The translations under genes were made by a program, and so were the position numbers. DNA of 64,000 nt from positions 1,178,001 to 1,242,000 of the forward strand of contig OZ218963.1 of NCBI GenBank assembly GCA_965112735.1. Direction: 5' to 3'. How positions within the stretch are numbered: position 1 is the stretch's first letter; each line of letters opens with the position of its first letter. This DNA is from Phaeosaccion multiseriatum (Eukaryota > Ochrophyta, other classes). The notes under the pieces are model-generated. The model made no database searches. It was not told the origin of the DNA and worked only from the letters and a program-made list of their open reading frames with translations. This document shows, one piece after another, positions 40,730 to 59,800 of this stretch.

Positions 40730-41553
40730 CACACACACAGAGAGAGAGAGGGGGGGGGGGATGGGCGACGTGGGCAGGGCGGGGCACATTGGCAGGAGCG
40801 AGCCAGTGGTGAGAATATGGACAGTACAGTTGCAATCTTACGACGGACGAAGGACTTGCCCTCCATGCAGTGCCATCCTATCTAATTCCTTGGACCCTCA
40901 CCTGCGGCGGTCGGGACGGCGATGGCGAGGTACTTACGCGCCTCCAAGGCCCGAGCGAGCTCTTCCTGCACGGTCATTGTCATTCCCATGGACAGACGGT
41001 TTGGCAGCTTAAGCTTTGAGAAAGAGAGAGCGTCACGCCCTGACTACTTGGGTCATCACTGCACGAGTCAGCACTTACCCACCTGGTGGTTCCCCATGAG
41101 CAGATCGTTGACAACGACGACGAGGTGCTTACCCCCCATACCCAGGCCCTCCATGATGCTGCCCGCACCCCCGTGGCTGATGATGAGCTGGGCCTTTTGC
41201 ATGTCCGCGCGAAGGTTGGGCTTGTACGTGTACCAGCTGCACTGCAAAGGGAGGCCCAGCTCTGCCACGGCCGAGAACGTGGGCGCGTACGTGCCTTTGC
41301 CTACCTGATGAGGTGATGAGGTGCCGAGTGATTTGAGATTGAAGCAGAGAAGGGAAGCGTCAGTCTCCTCCTCCTTTCCGTCCCCCGGCAGAGGAGTATT
41401 GACCTGCACGTCGAGATGAGTGTATCCGTTGGCCGCGAGCCACTGCAGAACCGGAGCGCTGTCGACAGCCTCGACGAGGGCATCGAACAGCGTCGTCCCC
41501 ACTGTCACGAAGGCTCTCTTCCCCGTCTGCGTTCCTTCTTCATTCGCTTCCAT
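40555..41553 (-). CDS. ALG13: UDP-GlcNAc transferase catalytic subunit ALG13
   Basis: Four exons: 41553-41404, 41304-41083, 41013-40938 and 40664-40555 (185 aa). Core motifs: FVTVGTTLFDAL at the N-terminus, VGKGTYAPTF, the YTYKPNLRADMQKAQLIISH strand, the nucleotide-sugar loop SHGGAGSIMEGLGMGGK, and VVVVNDLLMGNHQ. The last exon WSTVQPYPAGNPQSFALVVD matches the family C-terminus. ALG13 with membrane-bound ALG14 adds the second GlcNAc to dolichol-PP-GlcNAc on the cytosolic face of the ER. The first intron (99 bp) is a multiple of three and open, so it can be misread as coding. Its removal joins HLDVQ to VGKG as in homologues. The start is the first ATG in frame. ALG14 is not in the window. Confidence 0.9.
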
Positions 41554-42024
41554 ATAGACAAGAGAAAAGGAGAGGGGAGAGGTTGAGAGGAGCGGCCATT
41601 TGTGAATGAAGCACCACACCGCCAACTTCCCCGGGGAGACTCGGATTTTGGCGTACGAGGCAGGCGGTCTTGTTCGGTGAATTGTGATAGAGCAACAAAG
41701 AGAAGTGCGCAGCAGGGAAGTGGAGAGTAAGAAGTGTCTAGCCTTGCCTGACAGTGGTGGCTGCTGCCTGCTGGCACGAAAAAGGACGAGCCTTCAAGGC
41801 ACCGTTGGAGAAAGGGGAGAAGAAGAATTGGGCGAAGATAAGAAGTTAGCAATCCACCTCCGTGCTGCTGCTGCTGCTGGCTTGTGCAGGCACGGAGCAC
41901 GGGGCCGGGAGGAGTGTAGAACAGGGGGGGGAAGGGTAAAACCAAAGGCGTGAGGCCTATTCCTTTCCTCCACCCAGAGTGGAGTGTACTTCGTCATACA
42001 CAAGGAGCGAGAGGGAGCAATATC
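41554..42024. other. Divergent intergenic region, ALG13 / PH-MAPK
   Basis: 471 bp between outward-facing start codons, so it should hold two promoters or one shared. A short CTG run lies at about 41863-41878. No coding region supported. Confidence 0.5.
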
Positions 42025-48275
<6,251 letters not shown>

Positions 48276-48301
<26 letters not shown>

Positions 48302-48365
48302 TGAGGGGACTGAGTGCCGATGCCCAACATGATGCCCAACATGGTGTAGTGAGGGGACTGAGTGG
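48276..48365 (+). repeat. Tandem duplication spanning the MAPK stop codon
   Basis: The segment encoding the last residues (ATGCCCAACATGGTG), the stop TAG and the following TGAGGGGACTGAGTG is repeated immediately downstream, with an internal ATGCCCAACATG duplication. The first stop terminates the protein, so the second copy lies in the 3' UTR. Confidence 0.85.
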
Positions 48366-48502
48366 GGCCTTTGAGGGGAGGCAGGGGTCTGACCTCTCTC
48401 TGCTCGTCCCTGTCTGCCTGTCTGTCTGCCTGTCTGTCTGCCTGTCTGTATATCTGTCTGTCCGTCTGTTTGTCCCTCCGCCTGCTCGCGCTGGGGTGGG
48501 TG

Positions 48503-48545
<43 letters not shown>

Positions 48546-48984
48546 CTGACTGTGTCTGTTGGCTTTGTGTGTGGAACGGCGTCCGTGGGAGGGAGGAGGG
48601 GCACTCGGACTACGAAGAAGAGAGGGGCCAAGGATGGCAATGGATGGGCAGGGGGGGGCAGAGAGGGACACTTACTTTGACGGACAATGGCCTTGGTATG
48701 TACTTACTAAATATTACGTAAGTAAGCGCAGCGCCTGGCCAAAGGGGAGGAGGTATGGTTGTCTGTCTGTGGTCGGGTTTCTTCAGACATATAGAAGCGT
48801 TGTCTAGTTTTTCAACCAACCACCCAACCAACAAATCAACCAACCAACATTTGAGTCTTCCAACCAACACAACAAGTTTAGTGTTTGTCGGCTATGGTAA
48901 GTCATCAATCAATTACATTACATTACAACTTATCCTGTCTTGTTTAGGAGGGAAAGGGTTAAAAGAAAATGACTATGTCCGGCT
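48302..48984. other. Intergenic region downstream of PH-MAPK
   Basis: Contains (CTGT)n at about 48410-48475 and (GTGC)n at about 48495-48545, plus AT-rich sequence near 48700-48960. No gene supported. Confidence 0.5.
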
Positions 48985-49104
48985 CTACCCCTTTCCTCCC
49001 ACCCCAGCGCTGACGAGGCGCCTCTTTGCGGACGTCCTTGTGCCAGTCTGCCTACTGCTGCTGCTGTATCGCCAACTGCTGCTGCTGCGGCTGCTGTATC
49101 ACCA

Positions 49105-49140
<36 letters not shown>

Positions 49141-49254
49141 TGTATACATGCACCTCTGCCCTGCGAATGTGAGCCCTTTCTTGCCTTCTTGGTTAACCAT
49201 GAGAGATGAACGACTGATCTTGTCGGAAAACCCGTCAAGAAACTTCTTGAACAT
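48985..49254 (-). CDS. Possible small two-exon gene (weak)
   Basis: A segment 49254-49154 begins MFKKFLDGFSDKISRSSLMV and could splice at AG|GTGCAT to 49051-48985, whose acceptor is CAGTAG and whose frame then ends in GGKG, giving 55 aa. The composition (Lys/Phe/Asp-rich, unlike the repeats) suggests real coding sequence. The intron consists of two CTGTATCACCAACTG-type elements in CTG repeats, here antisense. No homologue recognised and no clear branch site, so this may be chance or part of a longer gene. Confidence 0.28.
49052..49140 (+). repeat. Two CTGTATC(A/G)CCAACTG elements in CTG repeats
   Basis: One copy has GTATCGCCAACTG and the next GTATCACCAACTG, each embedded in runs of CTG. Sense orientation is on the plus strand, opposite to the weak minus-strand gene drawn around it, which is an argument against that gene model. 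Confidence 0.85.
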
Positions 49255-49315
49255 GGCTGGCACACTGACTCACTCGCTCACTCCACTCACTCAGTTGCCA
49301 AGCAAGCGTGTGGCT

Positions 49316-49390
49316 GACTCACTCACTCACTCACTCACTCACTCACTCACTCACTCACTCACTCACTCACTCACTCACTCGCTCACTCCC
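49316..49390. repeat. (TCAC)n array
   Basis: About 18 TCAC units lie just beyond the stop codon (49403) of the giant minus-strand gene, within its 3' flank. Confidence 0.9.
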
Positions 49391-49402
49391 TCCCTTCCTC
49401 CC

Positions 49403-50958
49403 TCACTTGGCGAGCAAGCGAGGCTCACTTAAATACACAAGCTCTTGTCCAGAGCCCTCCTCCCCAAACACCCACCCGTCTCCCCTCACCCACAGCTCTG
49501 TGGCGCTGGCCAACAAGGCTCGCATCTCCACATACGTTACGGCATTTCCGTCGGGCTCGTGAAGCCAACCAAAGTCCTCACGTAACACAACCGAGTAGTG
49601 CTGCAGCTGTGGAGGGAAGGGAGGGAGAGAGGGAGGGAGAGAGAGGAGGAGGGAGGGAGGGAGCGAGAGAGAGAGGGAGAGGGAGGGGGGGAGAAAGGGG
49701 GGCAGGGAGGGAGGGAGGGAGAGGGAGAGGGAGAGAGAGGGAGAGGAAAAGGGAGAGAGGGAGTGGGTCGGCGTCATGTCAATGAAAAGAGGCGGTCGGG
49801 TATGCTTGTTACACACGCATGAGAGGGGTCGAGAGATGGAGAGTGGAAGGGATGATGCATGTTGGCGGCAGGCCCCCCCGTCCTGCTCTCTCTACGCTCT
49901 GCTCCCTGCTCCCTGCCCTCTTTCCCCTCCCGCACCTTACCTGTCCGTCTCTGGTCAGCCTGTCGAAGGGGGACGTCCAGCTGATGCTGTGTCCAGTACT
50001 ATTACTAATGCGCACAAAGCCTCGAGCCGTTCGGGCACTCCCCGCAGCGGACTGTCGTCGCAAAGCGAAGGTGAAGCGTCCTCCATAGGCCTCGGGCGCC
50101 CTCAAGCTTTCCTGTGCCCACTGGTCGGGGGCGGCGAAGTGCCAAGGTTGGGCATACACTGCGCCGCAAGGATATCCGCTGTGGAGGCTCGGGGTACTGT
50201 GGTTAGCCACCAGTGCGGCGCCACCCCTCTCGGTGGACAAGATGACGTCATTGCGCGCCGCAGGACCGAAGGAAGTCCTACTTCCCTCTCCGCTCGCGTC
50301 CATGAAGACAAGGGGCAGGCTCGCTAGCCTCGCTAGGGTGCCGTCGCTGCTGCCTTCTCCTGCTGTGGTGGTGTTGTTGTCGGCTGCTGTGTCAGTCAGG
50401 AAGTCCGGCGAGAAATCCCAATGGAGCTCCAAGCCAACTGAGTTCCCCGTGAAGTCCTTGTGCATCTTTTGTACAGCGCGAAGGGGTGTTTGTGTGTGTA
50501 TGTGCATGTGTTGGTGTGTATGTGTGTACATGTGTGGGTGCGTAGTGTAGTGTATTGTGTGTGTGCGTGCATGTGTAAGAGAGGGTGCACGTGTGTGTGT
50601 GCGCGCGTGAGAGAGGGTGCACGAGAGAGCACGACACACACCCTATACGTAAGAGTTACATAAGAGTTAACGCACAGTTACGTACCTGATCCGCGACATC
50701 TGATGCTGCGCAGAAGCGGCTCCACACCCTCACGTCCTGTACGAGTGTGAGCATGTCCGAGCTGGTTCCTTCCCCAGGGTCGAACGAGCACTTGGGCTCC
50801 CCCTTCCCCCCCCACTCACAGCCGCCACCGGACAGCCTCTGACCTAGAACGAGACTTCCCCCGCCACTCAGTACAACGCCCTCCTGTTGTTGTGCGTGTG
50901 CGTGTGTGTGTGTGCGTGTGTGTGCGTGTATGTGTGTGTATGTGTTGAGTGTGAGTGT

Positions 50959-50989
<31 letters not shown>

Positions 50990-52042
50990 AGTGTGAGTGT
51001 GAGTGTGAGTGTGAGTGTGTGCGATGGCCAAAGACAAGCACAAAACAAACACAAAAATACGACGCAACACAACGCAACACAACGCAGGGAACACGTGAGT
51101 CAAGTCTAAGTCGCTCGAGCAAACAGAAGGGAAGGCGAGGCACGCATACACGCACAGACACACACACACAAGCTGTTAATGGAAGCAGTATGCCCCCTTC
51201 AACCGAACCCTTTTGTGTGAACCCTTTGCGTGAACAACCCCGATTGCTCTCACCCGATAGGCACCCGATAGGCACCCGATGGGCACCCGATAGGCACCCG
51301 ATAGGGTCCACTGTCACCCCTATTGCTCTCACCTGATAGGGTCCACTGTCGAACACCCTTGCTCCGTCCAAGTAGGCATGCACCCTCCCGTCTGCCGAAC
51401 GCCACATGACCGCGAGGTGGTGCCACTTTCCGTCGTGCAGGTTGATGCCGGTGATGACACCTCGACGATCACCCCCGTCCTCCCCGTCATACCTCTCCTT
51501 CGCAGGTACGTAGCGATCATGTAAGAGGAGGCTGACGTTTCGGAAGTCATGGAGGAGGAGTTCGTGTTGGTGCCCTCCGCCGCCGTCGGTACTGTAACCG
51601 TTACTGGTTCCAACCGCATAGGACAAGATCGTGCCACTGCTGCTGCTGCTACTGCTGCTACTACTACTACTACTGCTGCTAGTGCTGCTGTTGTTGGAGC
51701 TGAAAACGTCTCCTTCTTTTCCCACCCGAATCCACAGAGAGATGGTCAGCTCGGTGGCGGGGAAGTTGTTGACAGGCTGAGAGGCCATGGCATAGCCGGA
51801 GCCATCCACCAGGCCCAGCGCGTATGGCGCACTGAGGAGAGAGGAGGGGGAGGGGGAGGGAGGGTTGGAAAGGGCAACACGTGTGGTGGGATGGGCGAGC
51901 TTATGGGTCCGTGGGCAGCCCCGTCTTCTTCTTCTTGTTCGCATGAAATCATGATCGCCGATAGATACCGCCAAAGCTTACTCTCTAGATACCCACGCCG
52001 TCCGACTCAGACAGATAGACAGATAGACAGATAGACAGACAG

Positions 52043-52076
<34 letters not shown>

Positions 52077-52100
52077 AGATAGACAGACAGACAGACAGAC

Positions 52101-52135
<35 letters not shown>

Positions 52136-52152
52136 AAGACAGATAAACAGAC

Positions 52153-52223
<71 letters not shown>

Positions 52224-52300
52224 TAGACAGACAGACAGACAGACAGATAGACAGACAGACAGACAGATAGACAGGCAGACAGACAGACAGACAGACAGAC

Positions 52301-52351
<51 letters not shown>

Positions 52352-55300
52352 TGGACAGATAGACAGGTAGACAGGCACTCGGCGACTCACTCACCTGCCC
52401 GTGTCCGGGTAGAGCTGGCCGTACTCACCCCCGAAGGAGCACTCATAACCGCAGGGACTCGTTGCGGCGAAGTCGCAGCGCTCGCTATACTCAGACAAGC
52501 CATAGAGGCGATCCACTGCCCCCAGCCCAAGTGCGTCCTGCCACACCCAAGCAGAGGAAGAAGAGCTCGATGCTGACAAGGAGGAAGAGGAGGAGGAGGA
52601 GGAGGAGGAGGAGGGGGAGGAGGGGGAGGAGGAGGAGGTGGTGGTGGAGGAAGGAGCCGTGCCTCGGGCATGGATCTTCGTTGCACCGTTTCCTACTACC
52701 GTCCACCCCTCCAGCGCATCGGTTGCACTGTCGGTGGCAAAGAAATCGTTGGAGGAGGAGGAGGAGGAGGAGGAGGAGGAGGAGGAGGAGTTGGCCGACA
52801 CCGTTGAGTTGGCGAGGAGAAGCGAAACAGGAGCCCCCGCCAAGACTTGCCCCTCCCCGTAGTCAAAGACCCTGACCACCGCCGTGTCCGGGGATGAGAG
52901 TGCGGTGCCTGCGACGATGGGGCCCTCGAGGCTCAGTGCGACGCTGAAGCTCTCGAAGTGGCGCTCCTCTTGGTCGTCGTCCAGGAGAGAGATGAAGATG
53001 CTCTTCTCGGAGTCTCCGGGGAAGAAGCGGACTTTGCCACTCCGGTCGTGGCTTGTACTGCTGGTCGGTACGTAGTCCTCTCCGGCTGAGAAAGGGAGGG
53101 AGGAGAGGAAGAGAGAGGGGAGAGAGAAGGAGAGGGGGGAGAGAGAAGAGAGAGCGCACACACGCACGAGGGAGGGAGGGAGGGAGGGAGGGAGGGAAGG
53201 GAAACATTGGTTCAAGCTAATCGCGGACGCTATGCAAGAGCTTGCTGGGTATAAGTACGTAGGTAGGTAGGAAGGTAGGTAGGTAGGTAGGGAGTTATGT
53301 GGGTTGGTAGGTACATGGATGGGTATGTGGGCAGGTCGGTAGGTAGGTAATTGGAGCAGGTAGGTCGTAAGGTACGTAGATAGGTTGGTAGGTGCGTAGG
53401 TAGGTGGTTGGGTAGAGAGATAGATGGGTAGGCAGGTAGGCAGGTCGGTAAGCACTTACCTGTGGCTGTTCCGTCGCTGGTGGTGAAGCCAATGTCTACC
53501 ATCTCTAGCAAGCCGTGATCCCGCTTGATGCGAAGCTCGACAGTGCCGCTTGCCTCTGTGCACACGTACACTTCACTGACAAAGGAGAAGAGGCCCTTGG
53601 GCTGATAGCTCGGCACCTTCAAAGAAAAGCCACTTTAACAAGAGTAAGAGTAGATGGAGTCCAAGGTCAAGGGGGGAAGGGAAACGGCAGAGAGGAGGGG
53701 AGGGGAGAGGAAAAGAGAGGAGGGGAGAGGTGAGATGAGGGGAGGGGAGGAGAGGACTCAGAGACAGAGGCTTGAATGAGTCATGACCTTGCTCACTCTT
53801 CGAGAGGGAACCAACCCACCCACCCACGTACGTCAAACGAACGAGCTGAGTCACGTCTGACGCGAAAAAATGTGGGGGAGAGAGGTGAGGAAGGAAGGAA
53901 GGAAGGAAGGAAGGAAGGAAGGGAGGAAGGAGACGCCATGCTTCGCTTCGAGACTTGGGCCGTACTATCCGCAAACTCACACACACACACACACACTCTT
54001 TCTTCTCTCTCTAACCTGAGACTGGATGTCGCGTTGGCCATGAGGGCATAATACGCCTCGTCATCCATAACCGTACGTTCAAAGGACAGGCCCCTTGCCG
54101 TATTGAGCAAGCTTCCCTCAGCGAACAGGTCTGAGGTCGGATCTTGCAGCAAAGCCTCAAGGTCTTTCACCAGCTGGTCTACGGTCAGTTCCGCTGCATC
54201 GCTCGAAGGGCTGACGGAGAAAGTGAAGACGATGGAACCGCTGGCCAGCGCCAGGACTTCGATTCGTTTGGTGTCCAACAGTCCCAGTGCAGCGGCCATT
54301 TGGCTCACAAAGTCGGCGGCCAAGGAAGCTCTGGCGGCGCTTCCGGCAGGGTATTGCGCGAGGTTTCCGTCGATGGTGAGGCTGGCCAAGGCTTGTGTCC
54401 GCTGGCTCACACTCACGCCGTCTGCTCCCGAGTCATCTCCCGAAGAGGAGCTGCTACTACTGCTGCTGCTACTGCTGCTGCTGCTGCTGCTGCTGCTACC
54501 CGAGGTTGTGATTGACACGTCAGAGTAGAGCTTCCATCCGTCGGAGCCGCTGTATCCCCCATGGCGGTAGCATACCTTCAACGAGGCGTCCACCGACTCG
54601 GTGAACACAACCGTCGCGAGAGAGAGCGAGTTCACGGTGCCCATGGAGCTCCCCCCCGCTCCCTCCGCCGCCTCGCAGTAGGCACTTTCTGAGAGCCCCC
54701 CCCCCCCATCGGTGCTGCTGCTCTGCTCAACGACGAACTTGACGAGGTCGCCAGAAGCGATGCCGGAGCCTTGCATGGTGAACACAAAGTCCTCCCCTGC
54801 GGACGGCACTCCGGCGCTCGTCACGTCCAGCACCGCCCCAGTCACCTCCCACAGCTCAAAGGAAGTCCCCTTTCCATCGATGAGCTCAGCCGCCGAGGAG
54901 GAGGAGGAAAAGCCCCCTTCTCCGCCGTCTCCGAATCGGTAGCAGAGCTTATGGGGTGTTGTGGTGGTGGTGCTCGTGGTGCTGGACAAGTTGGGGATTA
55001 TGGCCAGACCTCTCTCGACGGAGGTGGTGCCCCTTGTTGTGGAGGAGGGGGAGAAGGTAAGTCCGTCGAGGGCTTCGCTTGCGTCGCACGAGGTTGCGTC
55101 GTTGGGCACGAGGAACATTATGTCGCCTGCGAGAGGAAGAGAGGAAGAGAGGAGGAGAGGAAGAGAGGAAGAGAGGAAGAGAGGAGGAGAGGAAGAGAGG
55201 AAGAGAGGAAGAGAGGAAGAGAGGAAGAGAGGAAGAGAGGAAGAGAGGAAGAGAGGAAGAGAGGAAGAGAGGAGGAGAGGAGGAGAGGAGGAGAGGAAGA

Positions 55301-56798
55301 GAGGAAGAGAGGAAGAGAGGAGGAGAGGAAGAGAGGAAGAGAGGAGGAGAGGAAGAGAGGAAGAGAGGAAGAGAGGAAGAGAGGAAGAGAGGAAGAGAGG
55401 AGGAGAGGAAGAGAGGAAGAGAGGAGGAGAGGACGAGAGGAAGAGAGGAAGAGAGGAAGAGAGGAGGAGTGGGGGATGGTGGGGGGCGGACATGGGCGAG
55501 AGAGAGAGGGGGAGAGAGGGAGAGAGGGAGAGGGAGAGAGAGAGAGGGGGAGAGAGAGAGGGAGAGAGGGAGAGGGAGAGAGAGAGAGGGACAGAGAAGA
55601 GAGAGAGAGGGAGAGAGGGAGAGAGAGGACGGGGTGGGTCCGATAGGAGAAAAGAGGAGCAAAGGGGAGGGGGGCATAAGAGATGGGAATGCCCACAGTC
55701 GACTGACCACAGTCGACTGACCACAGTCAACTGACCACAGTCAACTGACCACAGTCAACTGACCACAGTCAACTGACCACAGTCAACTGACCACAGTCAA
55801 CTGACCACAGTCAACTGACGATGAAGCGGCCTGTGAAGCTGAGTCAAGGCAGAGCCAAAGCGCAGATTTACACTACAGATGGATAGCTTCTATCGATAGC
55901 TTCATCAATAGCTTCTATCGATAGCTTCATCTATTGCATGCATATGTCCCTGTCCGGCCCCTTCCTTCCCTCTCCCTTCCGCGAAGGCGTCAAGGGTCAA
56001 TCGTCAATCATGCATCGTCAATCGTCAAGTGTCAAGAGTCAAGAGTCAAGCGTTTAGCGGTAAGCGGTAAGCGGTAAGCGTCAAGCGTCAAGCGTCAAAG
56101 CGTTTCAGCATTAAGCGTCAAGCATTCAGCGTTAAGCGGTACGCGTCACGCGTCAAGGGTCAAGCGTCTTGACTCACCCGAGGTCAGGCCAAAGGTCCCC
56201 ACGAGTTGAATGGGGGTGGGCACTGCCGTTACAAGATGAGTTGAGTTGGCGCTGGAGATGGCGGGAGGTACCACAGACAGCGTGATCGATGGGTACGCCC
56301 TGTACCCTTCCCGGGCAAAGGCATAGCACAGCGTCAGCAGAGAGGAGGAGGAGGAGGAGGAGGAGGAGGAGGAGGAGGAGGAGGAGGAGGAGGAGGAGGA
56401 GGCGGAGGAGAAGGTGAAGGCAGCCTCTTGGTACCAGCCATGCACCACTCCAGCTTCCGAGCCTCGAGCAGAGACTTCGTTGCACTCCTGTCCGTCCTCG
56501 ACCCCTGGATGACGAGCACATGACGGACATTAATGGGCATTGATGGGCAGTAATGGGCATTAATGAACATTAAGAATGGGCATGACGAGCACATGACGAG
56601 CACATGATGGGCAGTAATGGGTATCATGAGCATTAATGAACATCAATGGGCTGTCATTGGCAGTCTTTGGCAGTGATGGGCAGTGGTGAATATATGCAGC
56701 GGTCCTGAAGTGGAAGAGGGCAACGGTGTGAGTGCATGCGTGCTCAGGGAGACATTGAGTTGACAAAGGAACACAACGCGTTTTGCTCGAGCTCCAAC

Positions 56799-56863
<65 letters not shown>

Positions 56864-59800
56864 CTTTCGCGCCCCTCAGCCCCCAGGATGAGCCCCCCTC
56901 CCCTCCCCCCCCGAGTTCATTCCACTTCAGCTCTCTTCATAAAGCCTTAGCCCACAATTGATCCCACGATCCAAACATCGATCCTACAAATCGACCCCGC
57001 CATGGAAATACTCTCGATCCCGAGTGGACTTGAAGTCACTCACATTTGGCGGTGTCTCCAGCGGTGACTCCCTGCCCCACGAAGGAGAACGTCTGAGCAG
57101 ACCCGACCAACGCATACAGATCGTCGCCATCTGCAGAGTCCATTCCCAAGCCCCGCTGGGAGACGCTCGTGAGTTGACGGACTCGCACCACCATGTCTTT
57201 GTGCAGGCGGTACGGCTCTTGCCCGTGCCTGGTCAGGGACAGGGTCAGGGTCAGGGTCAGGGTCAGGGTCAGGGTCAGGGTCAGGGACAGGGACAGGGAC
57301 AGGGTCAGGGTCAGGGTCAGGGTCAGGGTCACGGTCAGGGTGTGTGTGTGTATCATGTGTGATGAATGCGTGTTATAGCCCAACAGTCCAATAGCTCACC
57401 CCCTCACCATATCGATCGACATTGGATTACGGGATCGATATTTGATCACGGGATCGATGTTGGTTTCGTTTAGGTCTAATGAGCTGAACTGAACGGAACC
57501 TCCCCTCTCAAGTCAACAACTAACACCCCTCTCGTGCTTACCTGTAGCACATGACCAACACCGCAGGCTCAAAGGTGGGGCTCAGGAACGTAACCGCAGC
57601 GACGCCCTCTCGCATCCACGCGAAACCGTCACTGTCGCTGTAACTGTCACTATCACTTCCACCCCCGGTGCTCCCCGATGTCGTGCTGTTCCGGCTCACG
57701 AGTGAGGAAGTCTCCAATCCCCCCCGGAGATTGTCTTGTTCCGTGGTGCCACAGTGGGCATCGCTGGAAGCGGAGTCAGAGACCCACTTTATCCCATCTC
57801 CGGCACGCAGACCGAAACCCGACAGGGTGTACGTCTTCTCAAGCTGCACAACACAGGCATCCGAGGGAGGGAGGGAGGGAGGAGGAGAGGGAGAGAGGGA
57901 GGGAGGGAGGGAGGGAGGGAGGGAGGGAGGGAGGGACGGAGGGAGGGAGGGACGGAGGGAGGGAGGGAGGGGGGGAGGGGGGGAGGAGAGGGAGGGAGGG
58001 AGGAGAGGGAGGGAGGGAGGGAGGAGGAGAGTGGGGAAGGAGGGAGGGAGGGAGAGAGGGAGGGAGGGGGGGGGAATATGGAGGGCGTAAGGCATTCTCA
58101 CACTCACCCCATCCTGGATCCTTTCCGACGGTTACTTCCGACGGTTTCACCGTGTACTTTACACACCTGCACCACAGCCTCGTAGTCCGAGCCCTGATCC
58201 GACGACGCCGCCTGGAGCTCCACCGCCCTCAGCGAGAAGCTCTTGTAGATCTTCAGGCCCTCGGAGCCGAAGCCTGAGGAGACACGGACAGAGGGAAAGA
58301 GAGAGAGAGAGACGGTCAGAGCGTAGAGCCACAGCGGCAGTAGCAGTTGGTGATACAGCAGCAGAAATAGCTGCAAGAACAGCAAGAACAGTGGGTGATA
58401 CAGCGGCAGTAGCAGTTGGTGATACAGCGGCAGCGCCAGAGTTTGGCGAGGTGGGCCAAAGTCCCCCTCTCCTCTCCGCTCCTGGTCTTACTAGCAACGT
58501 ACTCACCATAGCACAGACTCCACTCCTTGGTACTGAAGTCAGTGAGATGCTCTTCAATGAGGATGGAGGCGGTCAGGGCCTTGCTCACTAAGGCGGTGGG
58601 GCCATCGAGGTAGGAGGGCTCGAGGCAATCAGCGTCACTGTCGGCAGCGGTATTGACCCTGGGGGGGAAGCGATGTGGATGGAGAGAGGGGAGGGGGAGG
58701 GAGGGAGGGATAGGCGGGGGGTGAGAGAGGGGGAGAGGGAGGGAGGGAGGGAGGGACGGAGGAAGGGGGAAAGAACATGTCAAGAGGTCCGTCCCACCTT
58801 GATCTTACTCCGCCCCCCTTCCTTCCTTCCTTCCTTCCTTCCTTCCTTCCTTCCTTCCTTCCTTCCTCCATGCATGCTGTTGTGCGTGCATGCATCGTGC
58901 AGCCGTTGCCTTTGGCGACACAGACACAGAAGGACTACTTAACATAAACGATTACGTATTGAGTATGAAATGACTTACCAAACCACCCTGTCCCCAGCTT
59001 CAATGGCGCCCCCTCCTTCAAACGTCAAAAGCTTGGGTACTCCGACGACGACAACGTCAGCCTCCCCCTCCACGGCGCCGACATCTGTGATGCCCACAAC
59101 TGTGAGTACCAGTTCGCTGTACTTCATAAATGGCTCTTGATCGAACTGTGCGTGTGTGTGCGCGTGGGTAAAGGGAGGTTGAGGAGGGGAGGGGGGGAGT
59201 AGGCACATCTCCAAAGCTTAGGCATGTGCGTGTGTGTATGTGCGTGTGTGGTGTTTGTGTGTGTATGTATGTGTGTGTGTGTTTGTCGACTCAGATGAGC
59301 ATGTGTGTGGACGAGGCGTGTGAGTAGAGAGTTGTAGTGATGCACAAAGAGAGGAGGGCGGGGGGGGTGGGCAGGGGAGAGAGGGATGGAGAGAAGGAGG
59401 TAGAGAGAGAGAGGGAGAAAGAGAGAAGGGAGGGGGGATGGGCAGGGGAGAGAGGGATGGAGAGAAGGAGGTACAGAGAGAGAGAGAGGGAGAAAGAGGA
59501 AGGGAGGGGGGATGGGCAGGAGAGAGAGGGATGGAGAGAAAGAGGTAGAGAGAGAGAGGGAGAAAGAGGAAGGGAGGGGTCGAGATAGAAGGAGGCACTT
59601 GTCACAGTAGTCATTCACATGAGGAGGACGCACGCTCTGACAAAGGAAAGCGCACAAACGTCTCCCTCGCCTCCTCAGACTGCCTCTTCCTCCTCTGCGA
59701 TACGACGCTACCCCGTCTACCCCCTCTTACTTGATAGCACAGGACGTAGGCTCCCCCCACGGATTTGTCGGGAAATGCGATGGTTTGGCCTGTCGCTCCC

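Noticed and set aside
41305-41403. Coding insert in ALG13
   Set aside because: Open and a multiple of three, but bounded by CAG|GTCAAT and CATCAG|G. Removing it joins segments that are adjacent in homologues.
54771-55734. Arg/Glu-rich plus-strand frames of 200-290 codons
   Set aside because: They arise from the GAGGAA satellite and the antisense of the 1.1-kb exon of the giant gene.
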